A stretch of DNA of 64,000 nucleotides from a bacterium. Lineage in GTDB: Bacteria; Cyanobacteriota; Vampirovibrionia; Obscuribacterales; Obscuribacteraceae. The notes under the pieces are model-generated. The model saw nothing but the letters and a program-made list of their open reading frames with translations, did not search any database and was not told the origin of the DNA. A program made the translations under genes and the position numbers. Position 1 is the stretch's first letter. Each line of letters starts with the position of its first letter. Shown piece by piece: positions 34,320-43,078 of this stretch. Where the stretch lies: NCBI GenBank assembly GCA_016124935.1, contig WGMS01000019.1, forward strand, positions 1-64,000. Direction: 5' to 3'.

Positions 34320-35399
34320 ATGTCTGACCCGATCATCATTTTCTCCTCTTTTCTCACAGTACTTGCCGGCAATCTTCTTGCCGGCGCGGCTTTGTTATGC
34401 GCTGTTTTCAATTGGCTCGGGCGACATGACCGAGACTCAGCAGCAGCCGCTCTTCAGTACCGGCTCTATAGCTCTCTGCCATCTCTCTTTTTCTTCTGGC
34501 TTAGCCAGGCAGCACTGCAACTGCTCTCAGTCGCTATTCTCTATCCAGCAATATACTCCGGCTTCAAGACCGCCCGGAACCCTGTGGTATTGAGTGTCGC
34601 CGCCACTGTCGCCCTGGGCGCTTTCTGCATGCAGCAGCTATATCTCGGTAAGACAGACAAGAAACAGTCATCGCCAGAGCCTTATAAAGCTACCCTTCCA
34701 CTTCTTATGACTGGTATCCTTGTAAGCGCCGGCACCACCTGGTTTCAAGAGAACTACCAACTCTTTCTTATGGACCACGGCCTAGCCAGAGTGGCCTCTT
34801 CGATTACCCAGGGGGCCCTTACCTTCCCAAGCAATTACTACAGCCAGTCCGCATTTCTACACTATTCGGTCGCCTCAATAGCTATAGGCGGTCTTGCTCT
34901 GGCTCTGGGTCTGTATGAAAGCGACAAGAGAGACAAAGACTCCGTTCAGAAAAAAGCACGCATCAAAAGCGGTGCCTTTATATTTTTGATCGCGACCGTC
35001 CTCCAGGCTCCCGTGGGCGGCTTCTACTACAATATGCTGCCAGCGGAGATGATGGCGCGAATGGCAGGATCCGACCAGGCAGTCTCCACCATATTTGGAA
35101 CCTCTCTCTTGCTCATGACCATCGCCACAGGCTGCATTGCCAGGGCTGCCCTCACCGCAGGACGCTTCAGCCTGATCGCAGGAAGTATAGCCGCATCAGG
35201 CACTGTCCTGTGTATGATGGCAAGCCGCCATCAGATGCGCACCATGACCCTGGAACCTTATCTGAATATAGAAGCTCACCCTGACTTAATAAGCACCGAG
35301 ACCACTGTGGCAATCATCGTTATTTTGCTTGCCCTGGCTAACTGGCTGTTTTACCTAAAGAAGCGCCTATTTGACCTCGGTGACCGGAGCCGTGGTTAG
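34320..35399 (+). CDS. Polytopic membrane protein, unknown function
   Basis: I place the start at ATG 34320 (359 residues); a TTG at 34290 would add ten residues. About nine membrane helices are visible. Conserved-looking features in helices are His in FLHYSVASIAIGG and the segment VLQAPVGGFYYNMLP. The arrangement of helix-embedded His residues suggests a haem or quinone protein, but I do not recognise a family. Its last 33 bases overlap the convergent lipoprotein gene. Confidence 0.65.
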   Translation: MSDPIIIFSSFLTVLAGNLLAGAALLCAVFNWLGRHDRDSAAAALQYRLYSSLPSLFFFWLSQAALQLLSVAILYPAIYSGFKTARNPVVLSVAATVALGAFCMQQLYLGKTDKKQSSPEPYKATLPLLMTGILVSAGTTWFQENYQLFLMDHGLARVASSITQGALTFPSNYYSQSAFLHYSVASIAIGGLALALGLYESDKRDKDSVQKKARIKSGAFIFLIATVLQAPVGGFYYNMLPAEMMARMAGSDQAVSTIFGTSLLLMTIATGCIARAALTAGRFSLIAGSIAASGTVLCMMASRHQMRTMTLEPYLNIEAHPDLISTETTVAIIVILLALANWLFYLKKRLFDLGDRSRG

Positions 35400-35798
35400 A
35401 TTGCGGGGCATCCGCCGCCAGTTCATACCGGATTTATCAGGATAAGGCACAGGCAATTCGATTTCAGACTTGGTGAAATCGCCGGGATTAACATGAACCG
35501 CCACATCCTGCCCCACCGATAATAAATTCGCCTTATGCTCGGTCAGTCTTTGACTGAGCTTGCGCTTCTCTCCTTTGTATTCGAATTGCACCAGAGCCTG
35601 GTAATCGAAGGTGTTGGCTACGCTGGGAGTCTCTTCTGTGAGCGCTTTCAACTCCAGCACCCGACCTTCCGCCTGGTCCCACCCCTGGTATTTGCTTCTC
35701 GCCTCGTCGGCTCTGGAGCAACCGGAGATCATGCCAATACCGACACCGACCCAAAAGACGACCGCAGCAAGAGAACGAAAAGACTGACGACTTTTCAT
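35367..35798 (-). CDS. Lipoprotein, DUF3592-like
   Basis: 143 residues: N-terminal signal with lipobox ISGC (Cys27), then a small beta domain (WDQAEGRVLELKA..., VQFEYKGEKRKLSQRL, VHVNPGDFTKSEIELP) like the DUF3592 fold found in many membrane proteins. It lies 11 bp after the 152-residue membrane protein gene on the same strand, so the two are probably co-transcribed. The 3' end overlaps the convergent gene by 33 bp. Confidence 0.65.
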   Translation of the reverse strand: MKSRQSFRSLAAVVFWVGVGIGMISGCSRADEARSKYQGWDQAEGRVLELKALTEETPSVANTFDYQALVQFEYKGEKRKLSQRLTEHKANLLSVGQDVAVHVNPGDFTKSEIELPVPYPDKSGMNWRRMPRNLTTAPVTEVK

Positions 35799-35809
35799 GG
35801 TCTCTATCT

Positions 35810-36268
35810 TTACTCCTCGTCGAAGTTGTAGTTCGGATAAAAGACCAGCTTTATCCCCACCAGCGCCATGATGATGGTGACCGCTTCGACATAGCTGTCC
35901 TCTTTGCCGGCTAAAAATGGAAGCGCCAGACAGGCGGCTGCACAGATTATCCCGAGCATCAAATATTCTTTCTTATAGTTGGCCAGGCGGGATTCGGACT
36001 TGCCCTGATAAAGAGGATAAAAGAGCATAAACAGGCAATAGCCGGCAACAATGAAAATCGACCAGTCTCCGGCGTTCATGGCGAAGACCGAGAATAAAGT
36101 AGCCGCCACCGCGCATACCGACAGGATAAGAGCAGGCTGCATCTCTTCCGGATAACAGACCTGCTCAAGCTCCAGGTCATTTTTATCTTGAGACTCTTTT
36201 GACTGAGCAGTAGAATCTGCGCTTTTAATGGGGTGGCTTTCCGAAACGGTCATATCTAATGAGCTCAT
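35810..36268 (-). CDS. Small four-helix membrane protein
   Basis: 152 residues. The first 45 are polar and acidic (TVSESHPIKSADSTAQSKES), then four membrane helices at about 48-68, 70-88, 103-120 and 128-146. First gene of a pair with the DUF3592-like lipoprotein. No family recognised. Confidence 0.65.
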   Translation of the reverse strand: MSSLDMTVSESHPIKSADSTAQSKESQDKNDLELEQVCYPEEMQPALILSVCAVAATLFSVFAMNAGDWSIFIVAGYCLFMLFYPLYQGKSESRLANYKKEYLMLGIICAAACLALPFLAGKEDSYVEAVTIIMALVGIKLVFYPNYNFDEE

Positions 36269-36738
36269 GGGCTAAATCCTTCTAAACAGCCTCCCTGAAG
36301 GAGGTGGAGTCTCTACTGATTGCCCTGGTAAGTTATTGAACAAAACTCTTTAGAGTCTGCAGAAACTTTAGGATCTTCAGAATCTTTAGAGTATTTGTGG
36401 GTCAAACCGACCCTACCGATAATGCAAGTGAAACGGCGGAGTCGGTCCGGAACAAATTCGATTGAATCGATAGAACGCGACAGTTTCCATCATATGGACT
36501 GCGCGGTCTTTTACTTCCTCCTCTGTAAGGTACAAAATCAGCTTGACTCTGCGTTTGAGAAAAACTGCCGAAAATAATTAACTCGACGATCCCATTCTAT
36601 TATCGAGGATCGGACCGAGCATCATCCTCTGGCATGAGAAACTAATTGTAACCACCCAGATAACAACCGACGCCCCTTTTGGAGGCGCCGGCTGTCGGTT
36701 CACTGCGTTGCATCGGGAATGGGCAAAAAAACTGAAAA
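36269..36738. other. 470-bp stretch without a convincing gene
   Basis: This gap holds short frames on both strands but none with good coding features. The minus strand has a 50-codon open stretch (about 36420-36575) containing LTEEEVKDRAVHMMETVAFY, which could be a gene remnant. An imperfect inverted repeat AACCGAC (36665-36671) / GTCGGTT (36694-36700) next to the following minus-strand gene may be its terminator but lacks a U-tract. Confidence 0.3.
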
Positions 36739-37215
36739 CTAGAACAAATTATTGACCAGATTATTGATGCCGCCGGTGTTCTGAACACCGTACACAGGAT
36801 GGTAGGCACCGTGACCGGGATGGTTGTATCCATGCACCGGGTGGCCGCCGCCCACGAATCTGGTGTTGCCGAATCCGTTGCCGGGTCCGAGCAAACCCTG
36901 GATGAGACCGTTGTTATTACCCCGCCAGTATGAATTGGTCGGAATTACTGAGTTATTGAAGGCACGATTATATCTGCGTCGACCATTGCTGTTAGGGCTC
37001 GAGCAGTTGTTTTGTCTGTTATGATTCCTCCAATTTTTGCGATGGTGCTTACCACGCTTGAAATTCTTGTTGTAGCTTCCGGAATAAACACCGCGCCAGT
37101 TTTTGTGATCCTTACCCTTGCTCGCTTCGGCAGGCTGCTGTCCAACGAGTATAAAAGCCCCCGCCAGAAGGGCGACCAGGAATCCTGTCGTTTTCTTATT
37201 CACAATATCACCCAT
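36739..37215 (-). CDS. Secreted Gly/Asn/His-rich protein
   Basis: The start is set at ATG 37215 (158 residues), because GAGG lies six bases upstream and it begins a proper signal peptide (MGDIVNKKTTGFLVALLAGA, cleavage near AEASK). An upstream frame to 37353 lacks these. The mature part is rich in Asn, Gly, Arg and His (SNGRRRYNRAFNNS, VHGYNHPGHGAYHP), resembling other small secreted low-complexity proteins in the window. Possibly a cell-surface or matrix protein; function unknown. Confidence 0.65.
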   Translation of the reverse strand: MGDIVNKKTTGFLVALLAGAFILVGQQPAEASKGKDHKNWRGVYSGSYNKNFKRGKHHRKNWRNHNRQNNCSSPNSNGRRRYNRAFNNSVIPTNSYWRGNNNGLIQGLLGPGNGFGNTRFVGGGHPVHGYNHPGHGAYHPVYGVQNTGGINNLVNNLF

Positions 37216-37375
37216 TTGAGACCTCATTACATGCTTGGCGTTCAATTCGGTCAGATTGTCTATAACACCCACACTTTGGCACACAGAGCGACAAGACGCC
37301 CGGGCGCCAAACATGTTCCCGGACTTTCCAATTTTTTTTAACGACCATGACAATCACGTAGTTCCCAAGAAGCAA

Positions 37376-37410
37376 ATACGGCACACAAGCGCTTCACTTG
37401 TGCACCGTAT
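37376..37410 (-). terminator. Hairpin after the 89-residue protein gene
   Basis: ATACGG-CA-CACAAG / CTTGTG-CA-CCGTAT, two 6-bp stems separated by a symmetric CA/CA internal loop, seven-base end loop. It lies 67 bp beyond the stop at 37477. On the minus strand TTTGCTTCTT follows, a weak U-tract. A terminator or mRNA 3' element is likely. Confidence 0.45.
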
Positions 37411-37476
37411 ACAGTATCATCGGCTTCGACGAATGGTTGCCGGAAACTCTAAAACTCCAATATGATTTCGAGATTC

Positions 37477-37746
37477 TTACTCTTCGGTCAGAACCGAACG
37501 CAAATCAGATATGAGCGCTTCCAGCTCTTCCCGGTCGGAATTGAGGTCATCGGAGTCGATGACGATGGTCTCTATGTCTCCCATCAGGATGGCGACACTA
37601 TCATAGAGACAGACTTCCTCTTCCAGGCAAGCGCATTCACCATCAAGGGTATTCATAGCCAGATTATTCTCCACATCCATATTTACAGCTACGGCGGCAG
37701 CCATATTCACAGCGGCGCCTACTCCAGGCATCATATGTACATTCAT
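37477..37746 (-). CDS. Small Met/Val/Asn-rich then acidic protein, unknown
   Basis: I start at ATG 37746 (89 residues) because GGAGG lies eight bases upstream; the frame is open further but without start signals. The first 30 residues are hydrophobic and repetitive (VNMAAAVAVNMDVENN). A Cys cluster follows (GECACLEEEVCLYD), then a strongly acidic end (DSDDLNSDREELEALISDL). There is no classic signal peptide. It could be a small metal-binding or ribosomally made peptide; no family recognised. Confidence 0.55.
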   Translation of the reverse strand: MNVHMMPGVGAAVNMAAAVAVNMDVENNLAMNTLDGECACLEEEVCLYDSVAILMGDIETIVIDSDDLNSDREELEALISDLRSVLTEE

Positions 37747-37884
37747 GTCACTCACCTCCAGGGGTTCACTACTCCGAATTTTTGAAATGAGGTTACTGCC
37801 ACGGGTTAACACCCGTAGCGGCTCCTTTTCCAACCGGCCCGAGCCGGAGAAACAGTCGAACCAAAGCGCTCGCAATAGCAGGAA

Positions 37885-38136
37885 CTATATGTCCCACGCG
37901 CTGACCCTGCGGTTCGATTTATATACGAGAGCGAGTGTATACCATATGCCAAGAAGGGCAATACCCACCGGCATTCCAAAAGCCCAAGACCGTGCAATAG
38001 CTGGCATCTCGGGCTCTTGAATTTCTGCTAAGCGGTCTGATAACCGGCGGAGCAAAATAGGACATTCGCCCAAAAGAGCCAGAGGCAAGGGATTTTCGCC
38101 TGCAACGCCCCCCGGGCGACAGACTATATCAGCCAT
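37885..38136 (-). CDS. Small single-helix membrane protein
   Basis: 83 residues with a membrane helix at about 52-72 (FGMPVGIALLGIWYTLALVY) and a basic end (KSNRRVSAWDI). AGGGGG lies six bases before the ATG. It precedes the 89-residue gene on the same strand by 138 bp, and the two may form a transcript. No family recognised; real but uncertain. Confidence 0.5.
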   Translation of the reverse strand: MADIVCRPGGVAGENPLPLALLGECPILLRRLSDRLAEIQEPEMPAIARSWAFGMPVGIALLGIWYTLALVYKSNRRVSAWDI

Positions 38137-38239
38137 ATTAGCCCCCTGTAATCAGAATCCCTGTATATGGAAATTGTGACGAAGTTGTGATCGCGGGGAT
38201 GATAAGATATATGCATCAAGAGTCTACAAGGATCAGAGC

Positions 38240-38920
38240 ATGAAAAAGTTGGTAAAAGGACTGCATCAATTCAGAACCGAGGCTTTTCTATCCCAACAAG
38301 CGCTTTTCGAAAGATTGACCCATGGGCAATCTCCGGATGCCCTTTTCATTACCTGCTCTGATTCGCGTATCAACCCCAACCTCATTACCCAGACCGACCC
38401 CGGCGATCTCTTTTTGATTCGCAACGCGGGCAATATTGTTCCGGCTCACGGCACCACCGTTTGCGGTGAGATCGCCACCATAGAGTATGCGGTCTGCGAA
38501 CTGAAAGTAAAAGACATCATCATATGTGGTCACACTCTGTGCGGAGCGATCAAAGGCTTGCTCTCCGATACTCCGATGAATCATATGCCCACCCTGGTGA
38601 AATGGCTGGACTATGCGGCAACCACTAAAAGACTGATCCAGGATATCTACTCTAAAGAGATTGAGGATGAAGAGACACTTTTGAACATAGCGACCCAGGA
38701 GAATGTCCTGGTTCAACTCGAACACCTGCGCACCTTGCCGGTGGTGGCATCCGCCCTTACCCGGGGCGAGCTCAATCTTCATGGCTGGGTATACAAAATC
38801 CAGACCGGAGAGGTTTTCGCCTACAACCCGGATCTCGGGCAGTACGACCGCCTGTCCGAAGTGTCAAACCCGGAAGGCACCAAAGGACGTTTCCGGCTTT
38901 CCGAATCTGCGTCGATCTAA
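38240..38920 (+). CDS. Beta-class carbonic anhydrase
   Basis: 226 residues with the beta-class zinc site: CSDSR near 39-43 (Cys and the Asp-Arg dyad) and HTLCGA near 97-102 (His and Cys). The phrases LFLIRNAGNIVPAHG and SVALTRGELNLHGWVYKI-type ending (ALTRGELNLHGWVY) resemble cyanobacterial and plant-type enzymes. It interconverts CO2 and bicarbonate in the cytoplasm. AAGGATC precedes the ATG. The unknown gene at 38940 starts 19 bp later. Confidence 0.93.
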   Translation: MKKLVKGLHQFRTEAFLSQQALFERLTHGQSPDALFITCSDSRINPNLITQTDPGDLFLIRNAGNIVPAHGTTVCGEIATIEYAVCELKVKDIIICGHTLCGAIKGLLSDTPMNHMPTLVKWLDYAATTKRLIQDIYSKEIEDEETLLNIATQENVLVQLEHLRTLPVVASALTRGELNLHGWVYKIQTGEVFAYNPDLGQYDRLSEVSNPEGTKGRFRLSESASI

Positions 38921-38939
38921 GAACAAATCAAATTAAACA

Positions 38940-39440
38940 GTGCAGGATAAAGAAAATCTCGATCTAGTAAGCGACACCATGGAGATAATCCGCAAAGCCG
39001 CGGCTGCCTTCAAGCACTACGGCGGACCGCTTCCGGATAAAGTGGTACTTGCCGACGATTATATATTGACAGAGAAAAGCTCCTGGGATGAGCTAGTCAC
39101 AGCCTATCGCCTGTGGGATATGGGCGGCTGGCATGCCGAAGCCCGAGAATTGAAAGCTCTTTCTACCTGGGCTTGCAAAACTGTCCCTGCCAATTCTGCT
39201 GTCGGCAGATTCATTCACGGTGCCATCAATGAAGAAGAGATGGTAACCCAGGTCGCTCTGCCTCTCTCGGCGACACTGGAGGACAGACGCCTTACCATTC
39301 TAGAGGTCATTCTTCGCCATGCCGAAAGCGGAGAAGAATGGAAGGAGAGCCTGGCAGGACTGATGGTAGCCAATGAAATCACCCCGGAACAGGTGGAAGA
39401 GGAGCTGGTCAGAAGAGCTGTCGGTAAAGACAAAGACTAA
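38940..39440 (+). CDS. Hypothetical protein downstream of carbonic anhydrase
   Basis: 166 residues from GTG 38940; an ATG at 38979 would shorten it by 13. Helical, soluble, no signal peptide; features include SWDELVTAYRLWDMGGWHAE and an acidic-basic C-terminus (VEEELVRRAVGKDKD). It is 19 bp after the carbonic anhydrase gene and probably co-transcribed. Family not recognised. Confidence 0.6.
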   Translation: MQDKENLDLVSDTMEIIRKAAAAFKHYGGPLPDKVVLADDYILTEKSSWDELVTAYRLWDMGGWHAEARELKALSTWACKTVPANSAVGRFIHGAINEEEMVTQVALPLSATLEDRRLTILEVILRHAESGEEWKESLAGLMVANEITPEQVEEELVRRAVGKDKD

Positions 39441-39452
39441 AGCTGAATCTGA

Positions 39453-39899
39453 TTAAAGGCTGAACTCAGAACCATTGACTAAAGCATTCGACAAAGTGGC
39501 GATATAGCTTCGCCAGCCACCATATTCGGTGATCTCTTTTCCTTTCTCACAAAGAACTGACTCGCCCAGTACCCCCAGCAGCTCTTCGCCAGAATCCAGC
39601 TTGACCTTCCCTACACAAAGACCGGCAGGCTCTTTGCGCAAAACGGAAGCAAGCCCCTCGGCAGAGATATCGTAAATTTCAAGGGCCACGGACACTCCGC
39701 CGGCATCTACCCGCATCATAGCCGGATGGCGGTCGCCTATCGACCAGAGCCTGTAGCAGGGAGCCGTCCGGGCTTCTTCGATAAATTCCGCCCCTACCTC
39801 CAGCATATTAGGATGCAGCTCAAGACCTCGCATCAGTGTCCCATTCACAGCCAGCCTGAGATTGCCGTTTAATTTACTCACCTCAGTCAACTCAGTCAC
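39453..39899 (-). CDS. Gamma-glutamylcyclotransferase-like (allophanate-hydrolase-related) protein
   Basis: 148 residues. LAVNGTLMRGLELHPNMLEV, MMRVDAGGVSVALEIYDIS, GLCVGKVKLDSGEELLGVL and ITEYGGWRSYIA match the free-standing form of the C-terminal domain of allophanate hydrolase AtzF, a GGCT-like fold. No amidase partner is nearby, so the substrate is unknown. Its start overlaps the stop of the SAF-domain gene by four bases (ATGA). Confidence 0.72.
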   Translation of the reverse strand: MTELTEVSKLNGNLRLAVNGTLMRGLELHPNMLEVGAEFIEEARTAPCYRLWSIGDRHPAMMRVDAGGVSVALEIYDISAEGLASVLRKEPAGLCVGKVKLDSGEELLGVLGESVLCEKGKEITEYGGWRSYIATLSNALVNGSEFSL

Positions 39900-40270
39900 C
39901 TCATATCTTCATAGGTGTCGATACAGTCATTCTCGGCTAACCATGTTCCAACAGGCAAGTCCCTGGCAGCCCGTCGTCCCAACACCATATAAGAGGCATA
40001 AGCATAGTCGGCGGCAAGGTAGTCTTCATTGGCGGAAGAAACCGAGACCTCTTCAACAGATTCTCTGTCGAACATCTCTCCCTGTTTAATTGGTCTGAGG
40101 GTCTTCACTATATTTCTAGAGACAGTCACCTTAGGAAGAATGCGGCCGATTCGGCAATCACTCACAGTCGCATTATTTGAAGGCATTCCCTTTCTAAACT
40201 TCAATGGCCAGCAAAACACAACGCCAGCCATAAAAAGTACTACGATGATAACTAATGCTGCTCTGGTCAT
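39896..40270 (-). CDS. Membrane-anchored SAF domain protein
   Basis: 124 residues: N-terminal helix (about 4-22) and an exported SAF domain, recognised by VKTLRPIKQGEMFDRESVEE and LGRRAARDLPVGTWLAENDC, as in FlgA, CpaB and sialic acid synthase tails. SAF domains bind carbohydrate or peptidoglycan-linked structures. Translation is coupled to the downstream GGCT-like gene. Confidence 0.68.
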   Translation of the reverse strand: MTRAALVIIVVLFMAGVVFCWPLKFRKGMPSNNATVSDCRIGRILPKVTVSRNIVKTLRPIKQGEMFDRESVEEVSVSSANEDYLAADYAYASYMVLGRRAARDLPVGTWLAENDCIDTYEDMR

Positions 40271-40420
40271 AGAAAGAGCCCGTAGTTCCTGAATAAAAAC
40301 CGATCCTAATCGAATCAGCTATCTCCAATCTAGCAGAGAATCTCGGTCTTTAACGCTCCTGAGAAATCCTTCTTACCAGACTCTTCCGTTCTTTTTACCC
40401 GGGCTATCTACCTTGCTGTT

Positions 40421-40951
40421 CTATTTAGATTTTTTCTCACGGGACTTCCAATCTAAAGAGCGCAAGAGAGCGCGCTCTTCCGAGCTCAACGCTTTGGGGT
40501 CTCTAGCGGCCAGATTCAAGACCGAGTCGAGATCCTTAACCGAAATACCGTTCTCATAAAAGAGCTGGTCGTCGCTTCTATTGGATACAGCCTGATTGTT
40601 GGTGGCAATATCGTTGCTCATTTTCCATGCCGGCGAGCCATTCTCGAACTTGTTGCGCCAGTATAGAGCCTCGTCCTTCTCGACATAACCATTGCTATTG
40701 CGGTCGAAAGTCGGGAAGTTGTCTTTTACAAAAAGCGCAGAGTTACTGTCGCCGGACTTATCCGTAGAAAAGGGCACACAGGTTTTGCCGTCACAGACCA
40801 CCACCAGACCCTCGGGCGGCTTGGACGCTTCCGGCTGTGTCGGTCTCGGTTTGCCGTTGACCTCTGCCAGAAAGGCGTTTCCGGCAGCATTTCTGGCTGC
40901 GCTGCCGGCATTTGAGGCTGTGTTATCGCTTACAACTATGGAATCGCCCAT
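40421..40951 (-). CDS. EF-hand-containing hypothetical protein
   Basis: I start at ATG 40951 (176 residues) rather than at 41005, since residues before it are not conserved in style and GAGAG lies upstream. The middle has an EF-hand loop FDRNSNGYVEKDE (Asp, Asn, Asn and Glu ligands), so it may bind calcium. The N-terminal third is Ala/Asn/Ser-rich, the C-terminus basic. No signal peptide seen. Function unknown. Confidence 0.6.
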   Translation of the reverse strand: MGDSIVVSDNTASNAGSAARNAAGNAFLAEVNGKPRPTQPEASKPPEGLVVVCDGKTCVPFSTDKSGDSNSALFVKDNFPTFDRNSNGYVEKDEALYWRNKFENGSPAWKMSNDIATNNQAVSNRSDDQLFYENGISVKDLDSVLNLAARDPKALSSEERALLRSLDWKSREKKSK

Positions 40952-41063
40952 GAATAAACTCTCTTCGGTAAAGTAAGGAAAGAATCGAACTGCCTGTAAA
41001 TACACGCCGCATCGAAAAATTTGCCACAGGCTGACAGATTTAATCTATGCAACCTACAGGAAC

Positions 41064-41099
41064 CCAAACTGCCCCGGAAAGCCAAACTGCCCCGGAAAG
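41064..41099. repeat. 18-bp direct repeat, two copies
   Basis: CCAAACTGCCCCGGAAAG occurs twice head to tail (41064-41081 and 41082-41099), followed by CCAAA. It lies in the 184-bp gap between the EF-hand gene and the stop of the next minus-strand gene. Could be a recent slippage duplication. Confidence 0.7.
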
Positions 41100-41135
41100 C
41101 CAAATATAGCGCGTGCTGCGGAATGCAACCAAAGC

Positions 41136-41888
41136 TCAGCCCTGATTCCCTTCGGCTTCCAGCTCTTTCTCCAGGCGTTTCAAAGAGATTTTTACATCTT
41201 CGGCCTCGTCGGCGTCCGGATTGTCGAGCAGCATGGTCGACTGCCCAAAATTGGAATCCGACTTACCTTTAGAAGAGCCCCCGGCCATATCGGATTCGGG
41301 TTCGGGTTCAAAAGACGGAAAGCGATAGACCAGCTCTCCTTGATCGCTGACATCTACCTGGCAGACCCCGGTCATGGCAAGGCGCTCGAAGGCTTTTTTC
41401 GTTACCGAGATAGAGAGCCCGCAATCGACAGAGACCTCCGCCACCGTTACCTCTCCCTTGTTGGACTTGGCAAGATTCAAAATGAGCTGCTCCTGCTGAA
41501 GCTCAGCCACAGCACCTTTGTCCCTCCAGCGGGAGCGCAGATAAAACACACAGGCAGCAAATATTCCACCGAACATAATGATGCAAGCCGCCTGGGTGCC
41601 CGGTCCATGACGCATATCCCCGGTGAAGGCGTCGATTAGGAAAGCGCCGAAAAAACAGGCGCTGAATATTGCCATAAGAAGCACGAACTTCTCATAGACC
41701 ACTGCCAGTATATTGCCGACCTCGCCTTTTTTCTTCAACTCCGACCTCTTTTCGCCATTTCTATTCTGAGACAACGAGATAACGCCCGAAAGACTTTCAT
41801 TATAGACGTTATGGCAACCTTCAAGAAGCAGGGCATCTCTAATTTTGGATTTGGCCCGGGGCTTAAAAGCCTGGATTTTAGAATACAA
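41136..41888 (-). CDS. Two-helix membrane protein with cytoplasmic winged-helix-like domain
   Basis: 250 residues if the TTG at 41888 is used; a second TTG at 41738, six bases after AGAGG, is an equally good start (200 residues). Two membrane helices (about 68-85 and 100-117 of the long form) precede a segment like a winged-helix (LILNLAKSNKGEVTVAEVSV ... ISVTKKAFERLAMTG). An acidic tail follows. Similar membrane-helix plus helix-turn-helix proteins occur as small regulators. Start and function uncertain. Confidence 0.6.
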   Translation of the reverse strand: MYSKIQAFKPRAKSKIRDALLLEGCHNVYNESLSGVISLSQNRNGEKRSELKKKGEVGNILAVVYEKFVLLMAIFSACFFGAFLIDAFTGDMRHGPGTQAACIIMFGGIFAACVFYLRSRWRDKGAVAELQQEQLILNLAKSNKGEVTVAEVSVDCGLSISVTKKAFERLAMTGVCQVDVSDQGELVYRFPSFEPEPESDMAGGSSKGKSDSNFGQSTMLLDNPDADEAEDVKISLKRLEKELEAEGNQG

Positions 41889-41934
41889 ATGACAGACAAT
41901 AGCCTGTCTTGAAGTTCAACCGGAGAAAAAGTAG

Positions 41935-42456
41935 ATGCGTCAGAATATTGTCAAAACCACCCGGTTCCTCCTAGCCACCTGCGTGCTGGCAGCCACCGCC
42001 GTCACCCCGGTCTTCGCCCTGGAGGGAGAGCCGGCAACCCAGTTTGTTCTGGAAGGGCTGGACAGGGTGCATGTCACCGTTGACCCATTGAGCAAGGTCA
42101 ACCTCGATGCCGGCGCCATGCAAAAAGATATCGAAGCCCAGTTTGAAAAAAGCGGTATGAAAATCGTCGACAAGAAAGAGTTTTTGAACGACACCACCAT
42201 CGATCAGTTTCTTGTAAAGGTTACTCCTCTTAAAAAGAACAAGAAAATCTTCTATGCCATCAATGTCGGTCTGACCCAGATGGTCTATCTGGAAGACAAA
42301 CCGGATCGCAAAATCTCCGTCACCGCCTGGCAGAATCAATCTCTTGGCTTAGCCGAGCCCGGCAAGGAAGGCGAGATCAAAAAAGAGATCATGGCCAAAG
42401 TAGATAGCTTCATCGACCTCTGGCAGAGAGCGAACGGCAAAGAGAAAGCGAAGTAA
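41935..42456 (+). CDS. Small periplasmic protein, unknown function
   Basis: 173 residues: signal peptide (1-29, ending PVFALEG) and a single alpha/beta domain (DRVHVTVDPLSKVNLDAG, MQKDIEAQFEKSGMKIVDKK, DQFLVKVTPLKKNKKIFYAI). A paired-strand pattern like that of lipoprotein or outer-membrane accessory proteins. Monocistronic. No family recognised. Confidence 0.65.
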   Translation: MRQNIVKTTRFLLATCVLAATAVTPVFALEGEPATQFVLEGLDRVHVTVDPLSKVNLDAGAMQKDIEAQFEKSGMKIVDKKEFLNDTTIDQFLVKVTPLKKNKKIFYAINVGLTQMVYLEDKPDRKISVTAWQNQSLGLAEPGKEGEIKKEIMAKVDSFIDLWQRANGKEKAK

Positions 42457-42583
42457 ACGACCGCCCGCTGTGAAGCGCGAAACAAAATCCACACAGCTGA
42501 CAAACTGTCAGGTGTTACCTCGCAACGCTGCATGCGCCGACCTAGAATGGGAATGTCGGATCAACTGATATAGGATTCGGAAC

Positions 42584-43060
42584 ATGCCTGAATCATGCTT
42601 TCTCACGGATCTATCTTGCGTAATGTTTATACTAACAATTTTGGTGGCTTTCCTAATGCCGCTTCTTACTTCACCATTCCTGGTTATAGTCAGTGCAGGA
42701 GAACTGGCAGGACACTTCAAGAGACTGGGTAAAAGATTTCAGCTGACCAACTTTTCGTCCATGGGTCTGTTTCTGATGATGGGTTCAGCCCTGCTTGGGC
42801 TATGCTGGCGCATTGGCGAACTGATGGCGATAGTTGGAAGTATCTCTTACTTGATGATGTTCGTATACACGTGGCTACTCATTCCCATAGGGTTCTTCGT
42901 GGCTCGCAATAATGGCGGCGAGCTGCCAAAATCGCTCAAGTCTGTGAGACTTGTTTTCGCGTTTGCAGGAATTCCTATGGCGGTGACAGCATTATCGATG
43001 CTAGCATGGATGGTGGCGGCAATCGTAGCAGGCTTGATCGCAATCGTTTTCCATATTTAA
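42584..43060 (+). CDS. Four-helix membrane protein, copy 1 of a tandem pair
   Basis: 158 residues, four hydrophobic helices. It shares with the next gene the signature LGLCW, YTWLLIPIGFFVARNNGGELPKS and VRLVFAFAGIPMAV (see the pair finding). No signal peptide apart from the first helix. The two genes are 18 bp apart. Confidence 0.65.
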   Translation: MPESCFLTDLSCVMFILTILVAFLMPLLTSPFLVIVSAGELAGHFKRLGKRFQLTNFSSMGLFLMMGSALLGLCWRIGELMAIVGSISYLMMFVYTWLLIPIGFFVARNNGGELPKSLKSVRLVFAFAGIPMAVTALSMLAWMVAAIVAGLIAIVFHI

Positions 43061-43078
43061 GTCCAGGAGACGCTTTGG

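Noticed and set aside
36395..36577. 60-codon plus-strand frame
   Set aside because: No start signal, no features; the opposite strand has an equally open stretch, so neither is convincing.
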